Shown piece by piece: positions 1 through 8,543 of a DNA stretch of 64,000 nucleotides. The stretch's first letter is position 1. The number at the start of each line of letters is the position of its first letter. The stretch covers positions 291,519 through 355,518 of the forward strand of contig CBDDGJ010000004.1 of assembly GCA_965227805.1 (NCBI GenBank), given 5' to 3'. A model generated the notes under the pieces. That model searched no databases, was not told where the DNA came from, and saw nothing but the letters and a program-made list of their open reading frames with translations. Made by a program: the position numbers and the translations under genes. This DNA comes from CBDDGJ01 sp965227805. GTDB lineage: Bacteria; Pseudomonadota; Alphaproteobacteria; RS24.

Positions 1-1721
1 GGTTGATTACGCGCGCGCATGCGTGCCAACACGTCTTCGCGTTTATCATTTATGGTTATACGCCCCGCCTCCATAATTACAATGCGGTCAGCAATATTTT
101 GCAATGCCCCCCGATGCGTTACAAATATAACAGTCATATCTTTTGTTGCTTCGTTTAATGTATTGACCAGCTCAAATTCAGTGCGTGCATCCATAGAGGC
201 CGTCGGTTCATCCATAAGTAAAACCGAAGGTTTGTTGATTAGCGCACGCGCAATGGCCAGAGATTGGCGCATACCTGCTGATAGCTCCTTACCCCCTTCA
301 CTTAGTGTAAAATCAAACCCGCCCGGTAAACGACCAATAAATTTATCTGCACCAGTTTGTGTGGTAGCGGCAATTAAATCAGCATCGCTTGCTTCTGGAT
401 CTCCCATAAGCAAGTTTTCACGGATCGTGCCGGAAAATAAAATGGGTTGTTGAAAAACAATGCCTATATTATTGCGTATATCTTCGGGACGGATTTGCTG
501 TATATCGGCATTATCCATAAGGATGTGCCCGGTTTTGGCTTTTTGCAACCCGGCAATGAGGCGTAGTAATGTGGTTTTTCCCGAACCGATTGATCCTAAA
601 ATCGCCACCCGCTCGCCAGCATTTACCGTTAAGTTAATGTCCTCAAGAACGTTATTTTCCTGCCCTTCATAAGCAAAAGAAACCTCTTGTATAGCAATAT
701 CCCCTTTAATATGCTCACGCTTAACACGGTTTGCGCGTATCTCTTCATCGCTTTCACCTTTCAAAATCATATCTAAATTTCGATAAGCTGCTAAAGCATG
801 ATTAAATTTACCCAAAAGCTGGGTAACTTGCCCCAAGGGCGCAAGGCAGCGCCCCGATAAAATAACACAGGCAATAAGCTGCCCCATTGTGAGATTGCCG
901 GCAGTGATAAGGATCACACCATAAACGACAATGCCAACCTGACTTATTTGTTGCCCAAGCTGGGTCACATATTGTGTTAATTGGCCAGAAAAGCGCATTT
1001 TTTGATTGGCATTGCTTTGATTGACAACCGATTTCAGCCAGCGTGTGCGTAAAAGTGAAACGCCGGGTATGGTTTTAAGTGTTTCAAGCCCGGAAAGCAT
1101 TTCAACAATAACAGCTTGCTTGCTTTGTCCCTGCACCATGCCTAAAGAGGCAAAGCGTTTCATAATCGGTTGTAATAAAATACCAAACAAAATAACGGCG
1201 GGAACGATCAACCCCGGTATTGCCGCGACAGGCCCGCCAATAGCATAAAGCACTGTGAGAAATAAAAAGATAAAAGGCAGATCCGCAAACACAACAAAAC
1301 TTGCTGAGCCTAGAACCTCTTTCAACACTTCAAACTCGCGCACCATATTACTCAACGCCCCTGTTGCCTGGCGGCTTAAAGATACATCAAAACGTGCAAT
1401 GCGATGAAATAAACGATCGGAAACAACCCTGTCAATGCGTGCACTTGCAACATCGACAAAAGACCCGCGAATAATCTTCATGGTAATGTCAAATGCCATA
1501 ATCACAATCATAATTATGGTGAGCGCCCACAGGCTTTCCATAGCACCATTGGGAATGACACGATCATAGACCGTCATGATATAAAGGGAAGAAGCAAGTG
1601 CAAAAATATTGATCAATATAGAAGCGGCAATAACTTGCAAATAAATACGCCGACAGGCAATCACGGGCGCCCAAAACCAATGCGTATTAAAATTCACAGT
1701 TTCTTTTTTTGTTTCTGCCAT
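1..1721 (-). CDS. Type I secretion ABC exporter (permease-ATPase), cut by left edge
   Basis: Inner-membrane exporter ATPase that would push a large unfolded substrate through an HlyD adaptor and a TolC channel. I translated this strand by hand: 573 codons are visible and the frame is open at the left edge. Residues about 20-320 are the membrane domain, with the family-like stretch LASSLYIMTVYDRVIPNGA. The nucleotide-binding domain follows, with Walker A GSIGSGKTT near 375, signature LSAGMRQ near 478, Walker B VLLMDEPTAS near 500 and an H-loop THR near 532. The ATG at 1721 has an in-frame stop four codons upstream, so the protein begins straight at the membrane domain. The N-terminal C39-like domain common in LssB/LapB-type exporters is missing. 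It lies 29 bp behind the TolC-like gene and is probably co-transcribed with it. Confidence 0.9.
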   Translation of the reverse strand, partial: MAETKKETVNFNTHWFWAPVIACRRIYLQVIAASILINIFALASSLYIMTVYDRVIPNGAMESLWALTIIMIVIMAFDITMKIIRGSFVDVASARIDRVVSDRLFHRIARFDVSLSRQATGALSNMVREFEVLKEVLGSASFVVFADLPFIFLFLTVLYAIGGPVAAIPGLIVPAVILFGILLQPIMKRFASLGMVQGQSKQAVIVEMLSGLETLKTIPGVSLLRTRWLKSVVNQSNANQKMRFSGQLTQYVTQLGQQISQVGIVVYGVILITAGNLTMGQLIACVILSGRCLAPLGQVTQLLGKFNHALAAYRNLDMILKGESDEEIRANRVKREHIKGDIAIQEVSFAYEGQENNVLEDINLTVNAGERVAILGSIGSGKTTLLRLIAGLQKAKTGHILMDNADIQQIRPEDIRNNIGIVFQQPILFSGTIRENLLMGDPEASDADLIAATTQTGADKFIGRLPGGFDFTLSEGGKELSAGMRQSLAIARALINKPSVLLMDEPTASMDARTEFELVNTLNEATKDMTVIFVTHRGALQNIADRIVIMEAGRITINDKREDVLARMRARNQ

Positions 1722-1750
1722 AATATAAACTTAAAACCAGTCCGCTTTCC

Positions 1751-3376
1751 TTAGCATGTTTTTGCTGTTAGGAATACACCTAGCGTTTCTCCTAATTGAT
1801 TGCTTAACAATAAATGCTGTATGCGTTCCAATTCTGTCTGGATTTCCAATTCTATAATCTCTGCATCGATATTGGCAAATTGTAAGCGCAAACTTGCAAT
1901 CTGGGCAGGCGTGGAGCGGGTGCGGCCTTGCACTTTTAATTCGCTTTCTAATTGCCCCTTCACATCTTCCCGTTTTTGTTGTTGCTCGGCTAGGCGGATG
2001 ATTATATCTCGCAAGGCTTCGCTGGTATGTTTACTATCTGCTAAATATTGACGCTCGAAATTTGCCCGCTCTGCTTCCAGACTAAGACGTCGTGCATTGG
2101 TTTGTCCACGTTGCGCTTTGTTTAAGCCACCATCATAAAGCGGCACCGAAAATTCAATATTTCCGGTTACTTCATAAGTATAGCAATTTTGCATACGCCG
2201 ATAATCAGCCGTATCACCAAAATCGGCAATGTTTTCGGCATCAGGATTTGTTTCGTCTACCTTTTCGCCACACCGATTGGATTTATCAATATCCCATGCT
2301 TTGCCAGTTAGTAAGCCATAAAGGGCGGGTTTGCGTTCTGCCGCAAGTTTTTTTTCTTCATATTCTATCATATCAATGCGACCATCAAATATGCGCCAGG
2401 ATAGTGTTTCACGCACTTGCGGCATTTCGGGAATGTCGGGTCGCAAAACGATAAAATCCTGCACTAAAAGGCGCGCCGTTTCTGGGTCGATTTCGAACCG
2501 GCTTTCAAGCGCTTTTTCTGCCTGATCGCGACGGCGCGCAGCGCGACTTACTGCAGCTTCACTATCAAGCAATGTCACTTGTGCCCCGCGCAATTCGGAT
2601 ATACGCCCCGCCCCTGCCCGAAAGCGTGCTTCCATTGCGGCAACATCATTTTTGATATTTTCATGATTGGCTGTGTAATGCTGATGCAATCGTTCGGCGG
2701 TAACATAATCAAACGCATAACCAAGCAATTCGCTTATTTGTGCATCAATATTTTGTAGATATTCCAGTCGCGCTACAGATTCATCAGCTGCATTATAGTC
2801 AATGCCGGCAGATGTTGCGCCCCAATCATAAATTTGCTGACGCAATGTGAGCGTCATATTAACGCCGCGCCCGTCATATTCAGGACGATTAGATCCACCA
2901 AATTCATCAGAGTTTGTGGTTTTATCGATCAGCTTATCGCCGCCGCTAAGCGCGGCATCCAGATAGGGAAAATATTTTGAGCGTTCTTGCAATTTGCCAA
3001 AATATGCCTGACAAACCCGCTGTTCTGTCTGCGACAATGACGGGTGCTCTGATAATATGGTCGTGAGCTTTTCTGTTGCCACACCATATGTTTTTTCCGC
3101 TTGTTCTGCCGTAGTTTCATCTTCATTGGCTGTGTCATCTGTTGAATTTTGGGATAGTGATTTATCTGCCCTTGCATCTTCCAAAGCCTCTTGCACCAAT
3201 ATATCTGCATCGACAGATTTTGCGTCTTCTGTTTCATTTATGGCTTCCGATATAGCTGCATCCGTCTGCACTGTTTGTGCAGCAGATGATTCGTTTTTAA
3301 CCTCTTGCGCCATTGCTCTTTCTATCGGAGCAGCTAAAACAAAAATGCCAATAATCAAAAATTTTATATAGCTCAT
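1751..3376 (-). CDS. TolC-family outer-membrane channel of a type I secretion system
   Basis: Outer-membrane efflux protein expected to form the exit duct for the exporter encoded next to it. The ATG at 3376 is preferred over ATGs at 3382 and 3400 because an AAAGAA box sits 6 bases before it and it opens a clean signal peptide (MSYIKFLIIGIFVLAAPIERA). About 80 acidic, Ala/Glu-rich residues follow the signal peptide before the coiled TolC core, an extension unusual for the family. The core contains LRQQIYDWGATSAGIDYN and a duplicated helical layout. The C-terminal half contains IEFSVPLYDGGLNKAQRGQ, typical of TolC proteins. It is followed after 29 bp by the ABC exporter. The acidic extension is seen directly; its role is unknown. 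Confidence 0.85.
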   Translation of the reverse strand: MSYIKFLIIGIFVLAAPIERAMAQEVKNESSAAQTVQTDAAISEAINETEDAKSVDADILVQEALEDARADKSLSQNSTDDTANEDETTAEQAEKTYGVATEKLTTILSEHPSLSQTEQRVCQAYFGKLQERSKYFPYLDAALSGGDKLIDKTTNSDEFGGSNRPEYDGRGVNMTLTLRQQIYDWGATSAGIDYNAADESVARLEYLQNIDAQISELLGYAFDYVTAERLHQHYTANHENIKNDVAAMEARFRAGAGRISELRGAQVTLLDSEAAVSRAARRRDQAEKALESRFEIDPETARLLVQDFIVLRPDIPEMPQVRETLSWRIFDGRIDMIEYEEKKLAAERKPALYGLLTGKAWDIDKSNRCGEKVDETNPDAENIADFGDTADYRRMQNCYTYEVTGNIEFSVPLYDGGLNKAQRGQTNARRLSLEAERANFERQYLADSKHTSEALRDIIIRLAEQQQKREDVKGQLESELKVQGRTRSTPAQIASLRLQFANIDAEIIELEIQTELERIQHLLLSNQLGETLGVFLTAKTC

Positions 3377-3420
3377 ACTCATTTCTTTAATGTCGTGCAT
3401 CTTATATCATAATCTTATGT

Positions 3421-3464
3421 AAAATAAAGGCCGCGCTTAACATTTAAGAAGAGCCTTTTATTTT
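3421..3464 (-). terminator. Rho-independent terminator after the small membrane-protein gene
   Basis: AAAATAAAGGC at 3421-3431 pairs with GCCTTTTATTTT at 3453-3464 with one bulge. Read on the minus strand the stem ends in a T-rich tail. It begins 2 bases past the stop of the gene at 3467-3715 and separates it from the TolC-like gene. Confidence 0.6.
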
Positions 3465-3466
3465 CC

Positions 3467-3715
3467 TTAGCTATTGTTTTCTAAGGCGCCATTCGATAAT
3501 TCGACTTGCATTGCCCCCTCATCTTGTGGGAACCCATGCGGGAGGTCGCATAAAATGTAGACATTTATTCCGATACAAAAAGCAAGCACGAGCGTAAGAA
3601 ACCATGTTGATGTTAAGACAGCTCTTTTAATCCAAATAAGATATATGATACAGGCCGGTATAAAAAGCGGCGGAACCAGCATATAAATAATAACGAGTAA
3701 TCCGATTTTTTTCAT
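3467..3715 (-). CDS. Small membrane protein of unknown function
   Basis: 82 residues with two clear hydrophobic segments (about residues 4-28 and 35-54) and a short acidic hydrophilic tail. I do not recognise the family. The first segment (LLVIIYMLVPPLFIPAC) is rich in proline and aliphatics. It has its own terminator immediately downstream, which supports it as a real transcription unit. No neighbour suggests a function; it sits between groEL and the type I secretion genes. Confidence 0.5.
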   Translation of the reverse strand: MKKIGLLVIIYMLVPPLFIPACIIYLIWIKRAVLTSTWFLTLVLAFCIGINVYILCDLPHGFPQDEGAMQVELSNGALENNS

Positions 3716-4016
3716 TCTTTTCTAGCCTTTATCATCTGTTAGTAGCACATTTTTTAGCGTATATGGACAAATTGCCCTGCCCAAAGATAATCCCTACGCG
3801 CCTCTAGCAATCTATCATAGGCAAATAAGGCAATATGCGCATTATCGATAGCTGCTTCGCTTATTGGCACAAAATTTTCGAGTGCGTTATGCTTCGTTTT
3901 GCATGATCCCTAAAAACCGGTGGATCGTCATGGTTTTCCACCCCTCTCTATATGTGTCATATGTGCAAGGCTTTACTTTATCACTGTGAAAAACAATATT
4001 TACACTGGATATGAAA
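3716..4016. other. Intergenic stretch with no convincing gene
   Basis: On the minus strand, positions 3754-3909 are open for 51 codons but lack an ATG; the best start would be a GTG giving about 38 residues (for example AIDNAHIALFAYDRLLEARR). It could be the tail of a decayed gene. A GGTGGA/TCCACC hairpin followed by GGTTTTT lies around 3910-3940 on the minus strand and could be a terminator. Nothing else is recognisable. Confidence 0.35.
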
Positions 4017-4045
4017 TAGCCCGCAAATCAAGGACTTGCGGGCTA
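4017..4045 (-). terminator. groESL terminator
   Basis: Perfect 10-bp stem TAGCCCGCAA (4017-4026) with TTGCGGGCTA (4036-4045) and a 9-base loop, followed on the minus strand by ATTTCATAT. It lies 44 bp past the groEL stop. Confidence 0.8.
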
Positions 4046-4088
4046 TAATTAAAGCGAGATGGGCTCGCGTGAGTGCGTAGTGTGATGC

Positions 4089-5735
4089 TTACATCATACC
4101 GCCCATGCCACCCATGCCGCCCATATCAGGCATTGCCGGCGCAGCGGCTGCATTTGCGGGCTCTGGCTTGTCAGCAACCATGGCTTCGGTCGTAATCAAC
4201 AGACCGGCAACCGATGCCGCATCGCGTAAAGCGGTTGATACAACTTTCGTCGGGTCAACAATGCCGGCAGCGATAAGGTCACAATATACCTCATTTTGTG
4301 CATCAAAACCGGTTGTGCCTTTTGCTTCCAGCACTTTACCAACAACGATGGAGGCTTCTACACCCGCATTATCGGCAATCTGGCGCATGGGTGCTTCCAG
4401 TGCACGGCGGACGATTTTAATGCCGGCGGCCATATCTGCATTGTCATTTGTAAGTTTATCAACCGCACGTGTCGCGAGCAATAGAGCTGTGCCGCCGCCT
4501 GGAACAATACCTTTCTCCACGGCTGCCCGCGTTGCATTGAGTGCATCGTCAACGCGATCCTTGCGCTCTTTCACTTCGACTTCCGTTGCACCGCCGACTT
4601 TCAGCACGGCAACACCGCCTGCCAATTTAGCGAGGCGTTCTTGCAGTTTTTCGCGGTCATAATCGGAGCTGGTGTCTTCAATCTGCGTCCGGATTTGGCC
4701 AACACGTGCCGTAATGTCTTTTTTCTTGCCAGCACCATCAACAATCGTTGTATCATCTTTGGTGATTGATACACGTTTTGCCGTGCCGAGCATATCCAAT
4801 GTTACATTTTCCAGCTTAATGCCCAAATCTTCGGAGATAACCTGACTACCCGTCAAAATCGCAATATCTTCCAGCATAGCCTTGCGGCGATCACCAAAGC
4901 CCGGTGCCTTTACAGCCGCAATTTTCAGGCCGCCACGCAATTTATTCACCACAAGGGCGGCTAGAGCTTCGCCTTCAATATCTTCAGCGATAATCAGCAA
5001 GGGGCGTGAAGACTGCACCACGCGTTCCAAAATTGGCAACATGGGTTGCAAATTGCTTAATTTAGACTCATGCAACATAATAAGCGGATCATCCAGTTCG
5101 GTAATCATTTTTTCTGCATTGGTAATGAAGTAAGGCGAAAGATAACCGCGGTCAAACTGCATGCCTTCAACCACATCAAGCTCGCTTTCCAAGCCCTTTG
5201 CTTCTTCCACTGTAATCACGCCTTCATTGCCAACTTTTTCCATCGCTTCGGCAATCATGCTGCCAATTTCGGCTTCGCCATTGGCGGAAATCGTCCCGAC
5301 TTGGGCAATTTCTCCATTGGATTTCACTTTTTTAGATTGTCTTTCCAAATCTGCCAAAGCTGTTGTAACGGCAATATCAATGCCGCGTTTCAAATCCATC
5401 GGGTTCATACCAGCAGCAACTGATTTTGCACCTTCGCGAACAATCGCTTGGGCAAGTACGGTTGCAGTGGTTGTGCCGTCACCGGCTTCATCATTGGTGC
5501 GACTTGCCACTTCGCGCACCATTTGTGCGCCCATATTTTCAAACTTATCTTCAAGTTCAATTTCTTTTGCAACGGTAACACCGTCTTTTGTTGTGCGCGG
5601 CGCGCCGAAAGATTTATCAATAACAACATTGCGCCCTTTAGGCCCCAATGTAACCTTCACAGCATCAGCGAGAATATCGACACCATTGAGCATTTTCGTG
5701 CGTGCTTCTGAACCAAATTTGACTTCTTTTGCCAT
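4089..5735 (-). CDS. groEL: Chaperonin GroEL (60 kDa)
   Basis: Cytosolic double-ring chaperonin that folds proteins inside the GroES-capped cavity using ATP. At 548 residues it is full length. Visible hallmarks are GPKGRNVVIDKSFGAP and DGTTTATVLAQAI in the nucleotide-binding equatorial domain, AAVKAPGFGDRRKAMLEDIA in the apical domain, and the flexible GGMGGMGGMM tail. It follows groES by 39 bp with an AAGAGGA ribosome-binding site before its ATG. Control should come from the shared promoter and CIRCE operator upstream of groES. Confidence 0.98.
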   Translation of the reverse strand: MAKEVKFGSEARTKMLNGVDILADAVKVTLGPKGRNVVIDKSFGAPRTTKDGVTVAKEIELEDKFENMGAQMVREVASRTNDEAGDGTTTATVLAQAIVREGAKSVAAGMNPMDLKRGIDIAVTTALADLERQSKKVKSNGEIAQVGTISANGEAEIGSMIAEAMEKVGNEGVITVEEAKGLESELDVVEGMQFDRGYLSPYFITNAEKMITELDDPLIMLHESKLSNLQPMLPILERVVQSSRPLLIIAEDIEGEALAALVVNKLRGGLKIAAVKAPGFGDRRKAMLEDIAILTGSQVISEDLGIKLENVTLDMLGTAKRVSITKDDTTIVDGAGKKKDITARVGQIRTQIEDTSSDYDREKLQERLAKLAGGVAVLKVGGATEVEVKERKDRVDDALNATRAAVEKGIVPGGGTALLLATRAVDKLTNDNADMAAGIKIVRRALEAPMRQIADNAGVEASIVVGKVLEAKGTTGFDAQNEVYCDLIAAGIVDPTKVVSTALRDAASVAGLLITTEAMVADKPEPANAAAAPAMPDMGGMGGMGGMM

Positions 5736-5774
5736 AATTTTTTCCTCTTTTTAATCGTTTAAGTTTAAGCTGGT

Positions 5775-6062
5775 TTAGCCGACAATGCCTAGAATGTCGG
5801 ATTCTTTCATAATCAATAGTTCTTCACCATCAATTGTAACTTCATTGCCCGACCATTTGCCGAACAAAATTTTATCTTTTGCTTTTACGTCAAGCGGCGT
5901 TACCTGGCCGTCTTCACCGCGCACACCCGACCCAACGGCAATAACAACACCTTGTGAAGGTTTTTCTTTTGCGCTATCGGGAATGATAATCCCTCCGGGT
6001 GTTTTTGTATCTTCCTCGATACGACGGACCAATACACGGTCATGTAAGGGGCGGAATTTCAT
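5775..6062 (-). CDS. groES: Co-chaperonin GroES
   Basis: 95-residue lid of the GroEL chaperonin, forming a heptameric cap. It begins MKFRPLHDRVLVRRIE and contains the mobile-loop region TKTPGGIIIPDSAKEKPSQG, both diagnostic. An AAGAGGAG ribosome-binding site precedes the ATG. First gene of the groES-groEL operon, 65 bp downstream of a perfect CIRCE element. Confidence 0.98.
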   Translation of the reverse strand: MKFRPLHDRVLVRRIEEDTKTPGGIIIPDSAKEKPSQGVVIAVGSGVRGEDGQVTPLDVKAKDKILFGKWSGNEVTIDGEELLIMKESDILGIVG

Positions 6063-6126
6063 AATTTATCTCCTCTTAAACGAAATTGCTTCCTTAGTTG
6101 GAATCTTCCTGGTTATTAACTGTATT

Positions 6127-6153
6127 TTAGCACTCTTTACTGACGAGTGCTAA
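6127..6153 (-). promoter_or_regulatory. CIRCE operator (HrcA-type repressor site)
   Basis: TTAGCACTC, nine spacer bases, GAGTGCTAA: an exact match to the CIRCE inverted repeat. It lies between the groES promoter and start codon. From knowledge of the family, HrcA bound here represses groESL until heat or misfolded protein titrates GroE. Confidence 0.95.
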
Positions 6154-6164
6154 ACACAGAGCTT

Positions 6165-6193
6165 CAGATAGGGAGTAATGTAGATAATGTCAA
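6165..6193 (-). promoter_or_regulatory. groES sigma-70-type promoter
   Basis: On the minus strand, TTGACA (6188-6193), a 17-base spacer, then TATCTG (6165-6170). The start of transcription would fall just upstream of the CIRCE element, the usual arrangement for repression. Confidence 0.8.
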
Positions 6194-6210
6194 GGGCACA
6201 GTTATAATGA

Positions 6211-6374
6211 AATAAAATAAAAGCCGGTATGTAAAATATCCATACCGGCTTAACCCATAAAGCTATTTTATGAGCCGGACAAATTCAGGTGGGTCATTCG
6301 TGCCGGCAAGTCCTCCATGAAGTCTCTCCTCCATGTCGGGAAACAGCTTAGAGGCTGGTGCACCGTAATGCACA
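6211..6374 (-). ncRNA. Candidate small RNA gene, possibly 6S RNA
   Basis: A stretch of about 160 bases with its own promoter and terminator and no convincing protein. Helices visible on the minus strand: AAGCTGTTT with AAATAGCTT (9 bp with one G-U) encloses most of the molecule. Inside, GCCGG/CCGGC and ACGAAT/ATTTGT form a hairpin with the loop GACCCACCTGA. The size and the long closed stem are like alphaproteobacterial 6S RNA (ssrS), a decoy for RNA polymerase, but I cannot confirm this by covariance. The only ORF inside is 23 codons (MEERLHGG...) and looks incidental. Confidence 0.55.
6221..6251 (-). terminator. Strong terminator of the small RNA gene
   Basis: Perfect 11-bp stem AAGCCGGTATG / CATACCGGCTT with a 9-base loop, followed on the minus strand by TTATTTTATTT. 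Confidence 0.85.
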
Positions 6375-6379
6375 GCACT

Positions 6380-6407
6380 ATTTTAATAAAAATTTAATAA
6401 AATGCAA
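6380..6407 (-). promoter_or_regulatory. Promoter of the small RNA gene
   Basis: Minus strand TTGCAT (6402-6407), 16-base spacer, TAAAAT (6380-6385), placing the transcript start near 6373 and giving a transcript of about 160 bases up to the terminator at 6221-6251. Confidence 0.6.
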
Positions 6408-6430
6408 CAAAAAAGTGTATATATTATAAA

Positions 6431-6547
6431 TTACACTTTTAAGGAATAGCTTAAAATAAGGTCATCAAATTGCGCGTCAAACACCATAGTGCGATATTCA
6501 TCCGAAGCAAGGTATTGCGCGCGCCGCTTGACGGACTTTATTGATCC
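6431..6547 (-). other. Open stretch continuing in frame after the nnrU-like stop
   Basis: The reading frame stays open for 38 codons after the TAG that ends the nnrU-like gene, giving a hydrophilic sequence (SIKSVKRRAQYLASDEYRTM and on). It has no upstream ATG of its own. It may be the tail of an older longer gene or chance; I would not call it a gene. Confidence 0.2.
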
Positions 6548-7099
6548 CTAAAACCCGAGTGACAAACCTGATACATGGGCGTGATACTTCACAATGATGA
6601 TATAGGCAGCCAGGCCAATAAGGATAACAAGACTATCCCGCCACCGACTATAGCGGGGCGCATCTGCCTTGGGGGCTTTTTTCGTAAAGCGCATATTGAC
6701 AAGCGCGTAAAGCCCAAAACTAATAAATATCACCATAGCCGACAGGCTACCACTGGCGATTAAATGCGCGAGGCTCCATACGAGCACACCACTTAGCATC
6801 GGGTGGGGCACGATGCGGCTAATATTCGAACTTAGTAAACTTGCAACAACCAAAATAAAAGCAAATGGCATAAGTCCAAAAGTAACAAGCCCACCCCAAA
6901 AAGGAGGTGTCCATATATATATGCTTTCAGTATGCATTGACCCGTAAATAATCAGGGCAAAGCCAGCGAGTGAGATAAGCGAAAATATACCCTTATAGCT
7001 ATTTTCACTTAGCTTTTCTTTCACAGCTGCATTTGCTGGCGTAAGGGGTAAAAGGTGAATCGCGAAAAAAACAAGCAATCCTGAAATTATCATGTTCAT
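6548..7099 (-). CDS. NnrU-family membrane protein
   Basis: 183-residue integral membrane protein with about six hydrophobic segments. Family signals: FFAIHLLPLTPANAAVKEKL, then YKGIFSLISLAGFALIIYG, and a later HPMLSGVLVWSLAHLIASG segment. NnrU proteins were named from nitrite/nitric oxide gene clusters but are widespread in proteobacteria, and their exact role is not settled. No denitrification gene is nearby, so the name should not be read as a function. It lies 16 bp downstream of the SDR gene and may be in one operon with it. Confidence 0.8.
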   Translation of the reverse strand: MNMIISGLLVFFAIHLLPLTPANAAVKEKLSENSYKGIFSLISLAGFALIIYGSMHTESIYIWTPPFWGGLVTFGLMPFAFILVVASLLSSNISRIVPHPMLSGVLVWSLAHLIASGSLSAMVIFISFGLYALVNMRFTKKAPKADAPRYSRWRDSLVILIGLAAYIIIVKYHAHVSGLSLGF

Positions 7100-7115
7100 A
7101 ATATCACTCCTAAAG

Positions 7116-7880
7116 TTAGCTTATGGTCTGCCCGCCATCAATAACCACTTGCTGCCCGGTCATAAAGGCACCGGCGGGGCTTGCCAAGAATACAGCGGCG
7201 CCAGCAATTTCATCGGGCACACCGATACGGCGTAAAGGCGAGCGCGACGTTGACTGCTCCAAAATATCCGGATTATCCCATAGCGCTTTGGCAAAATAGG
7301 TTTTGATAAGCCCCGGTGCAATGGCATTGGCACGAATATTTTGGGGGCCAAATTCAACAGCAATATTGCGCGCAAGCTGGAAATCTGCCGCTTTGGATAT
7401 GGCATAAGTGCCAAGCATGGGAGAGCCACGTAAACCACCGATTGAAGAAATAATAATAATGGCCCCATCCTTGCGTTCTATCATTTCCGGCAATACCATA
7501 TTGGAAAGCCAGTGATTTGAGCGGACATTATTTTCCATCGTTTTATCAAATGCCTCATCTGGGCAGTCCAGCATTGACCCAAAATAGGGATTAACAGCGG
7601 CATTGCACACCAGAATATCAATTTTCCCAAAGGCTTCGCGTGATTTATCAACCAGATTTTGTAATTGGGCTTTATCCCCGATATTACAGGCAACACTTAC
7701 AGCACGCCCGGCATATTGCGCGTTAATGGAATTGGTTACTTCATCACAAGCATCCAGCTTGCGACTTGAAACAACAACATTGGCGCCATGTTCGGCCATG
7801 CGCCGCGCAATCGCCTCGCCAATGCCACGTGATGCACCTGTAATCACAGCTGTTTTGGATGATAAGTCGAATAATGTCAT
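7116..7880 (-). CDS. Short-chain dehydrogenase/reductase
   Basis: 254-residue NAD(P)-dependent oxidoreductase of the classical SDR family, cytosolic. Cofactor motif TGASRGIG at residues 14-21, structural NAA at 93-95, catalytic Ser at 145-146 (IISSIGG), Tyr159 and Lys163 in YAISK. The C-terminal end MTGQQVVIDGG is typical. An Arg after the cofactor glycines and Ser-Ser-Arg at the end of beta-2 (VVVSSRK) favour NADP. The substrate cannot be read from sequence. It is followed after 16 bp by the NnrU-like gene. Confidence 0.9.
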   Translation of the reverse strand: MTLFDLSSKTAVITGASRGIGEAIARRMAEHGANVVVSSRKLDACDEVTNSINAQYAGRAVSVACNIGDKAQLQNLVDKSREAFGKIDILVCNAAVNPYFGSMLDCPDEAFDKTMENNVRSNHWLSNMVLPEMIERKDGAIIIISSIGGLRGSPMLGTYAISKAADFQLARNIAVEFGPQNIRANAIAPGLIKTYFAKALWDNPDILEQSTSRSPLRRIGVPDEIAGAAVFLASPAGAFMTGQQVVIDGGQTIS

Positions 7881-7946
7881 AAATGAACCTCCCTCATTGC
7901 GTGGTGTAAGCTAACCTAGAAATCAACTTCTTGTCTAGCATGAAAT

Positions 7947-8510
7947 TTAACCCTGTGTGGAAATATAGCTTTGTATAAGCCTGATAATTTCTGGGCTATT
8001 CCATTGTGCTTCACCGATAACACGCCCTAGCTCATTGCCTTGCCGATCCAAAATAAGGGTTGTCGGCAAGCCGGTAATCCCCAAGCGCGACATCACACGG
8101 ATTGATGAAAACCCTGTTTCAAGCTGGTTTACACCCAGCTCGTTCAAAAAAGCGATTGCTTTTTTCGGGTCTTGATCCATGCTTATGGCCACAATTTTTA
8201 ATGGTGCATCGGCAAAATGTGTTTGTAATTTATCAAAAAGCGGCATTTCCTTACGGCATGGCGCGCACCATGTTGCCCAAAAATTTACGATCACGATATT
8301 ACCGTGATAGGCAGATAAATCTTGCGCCTGGCCTAAGGCATCCGTAAATGTAAATTCTGAAAGTGCACGTGGCTGTGCATGGGTAATATAGTTTTGTAAA
8401 CGTGCCTGTTCGTTTGCTTCCCTATCTTTTGCCGTCCATGTTAGATATAGACTATAGCCGATAAATGCACTAATGAGTAAAATAATAGTGATTTTAATAA
8501 ATAAACGCAT
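7947..8510 (-). CDS. TlpA-like membrane-anchored thioredoxin
   Basis: 187-residue thiol-disulfide oxidoreductase tethered to the inner membrane by residues 5-24 with the active domain in the periplasm. The redox motif is WCAPC at 81-85 (Cys82, Cys85), followed by the thioredoxin-like cis-proline region GLPTTLILD. Such proteins reduce or oxidise periplasmic disulfides, often for cytochrome maturation; the partner is not visible here. It diverges from argH with only 33 bp between start codons, an arrangement common in alphaproteobacteria. Confidence 0.88.
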   Translation of the reverse strand: MRLFIKITIILLISAFIGYSLYLTWTAKDREANEQARLQNYITHAQPRALSEFTFTDALGQAQDLSAYHGNIVIVNFWATWCAPCRKEMPLFDKLQTHFADAPLKIVAISMDQDPKKAIAFLNELGVNQLETGFSSIRVMSRLGITGLPTTLILDRQGNELGRVIGEAQWNSPEIIRLIQSYISTQG

Positions 8511-8543
8511 AAGAGATTATCCCGTTATGATGGAGCAATATAA

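Noticed and set aside
3754..3909. 51-codon open frame downstream of groEL
   Set aside because: No ATG, no ribosome-binding site and no recognisable domain; kept only as a note under the intergenic entry.
6269..6343. 23-codon ORF MEERLHGG within the small-RNA candidate
   Set aside because: It overlaps the helices of the predicted RNA, and the codons show no protein-like pattern.
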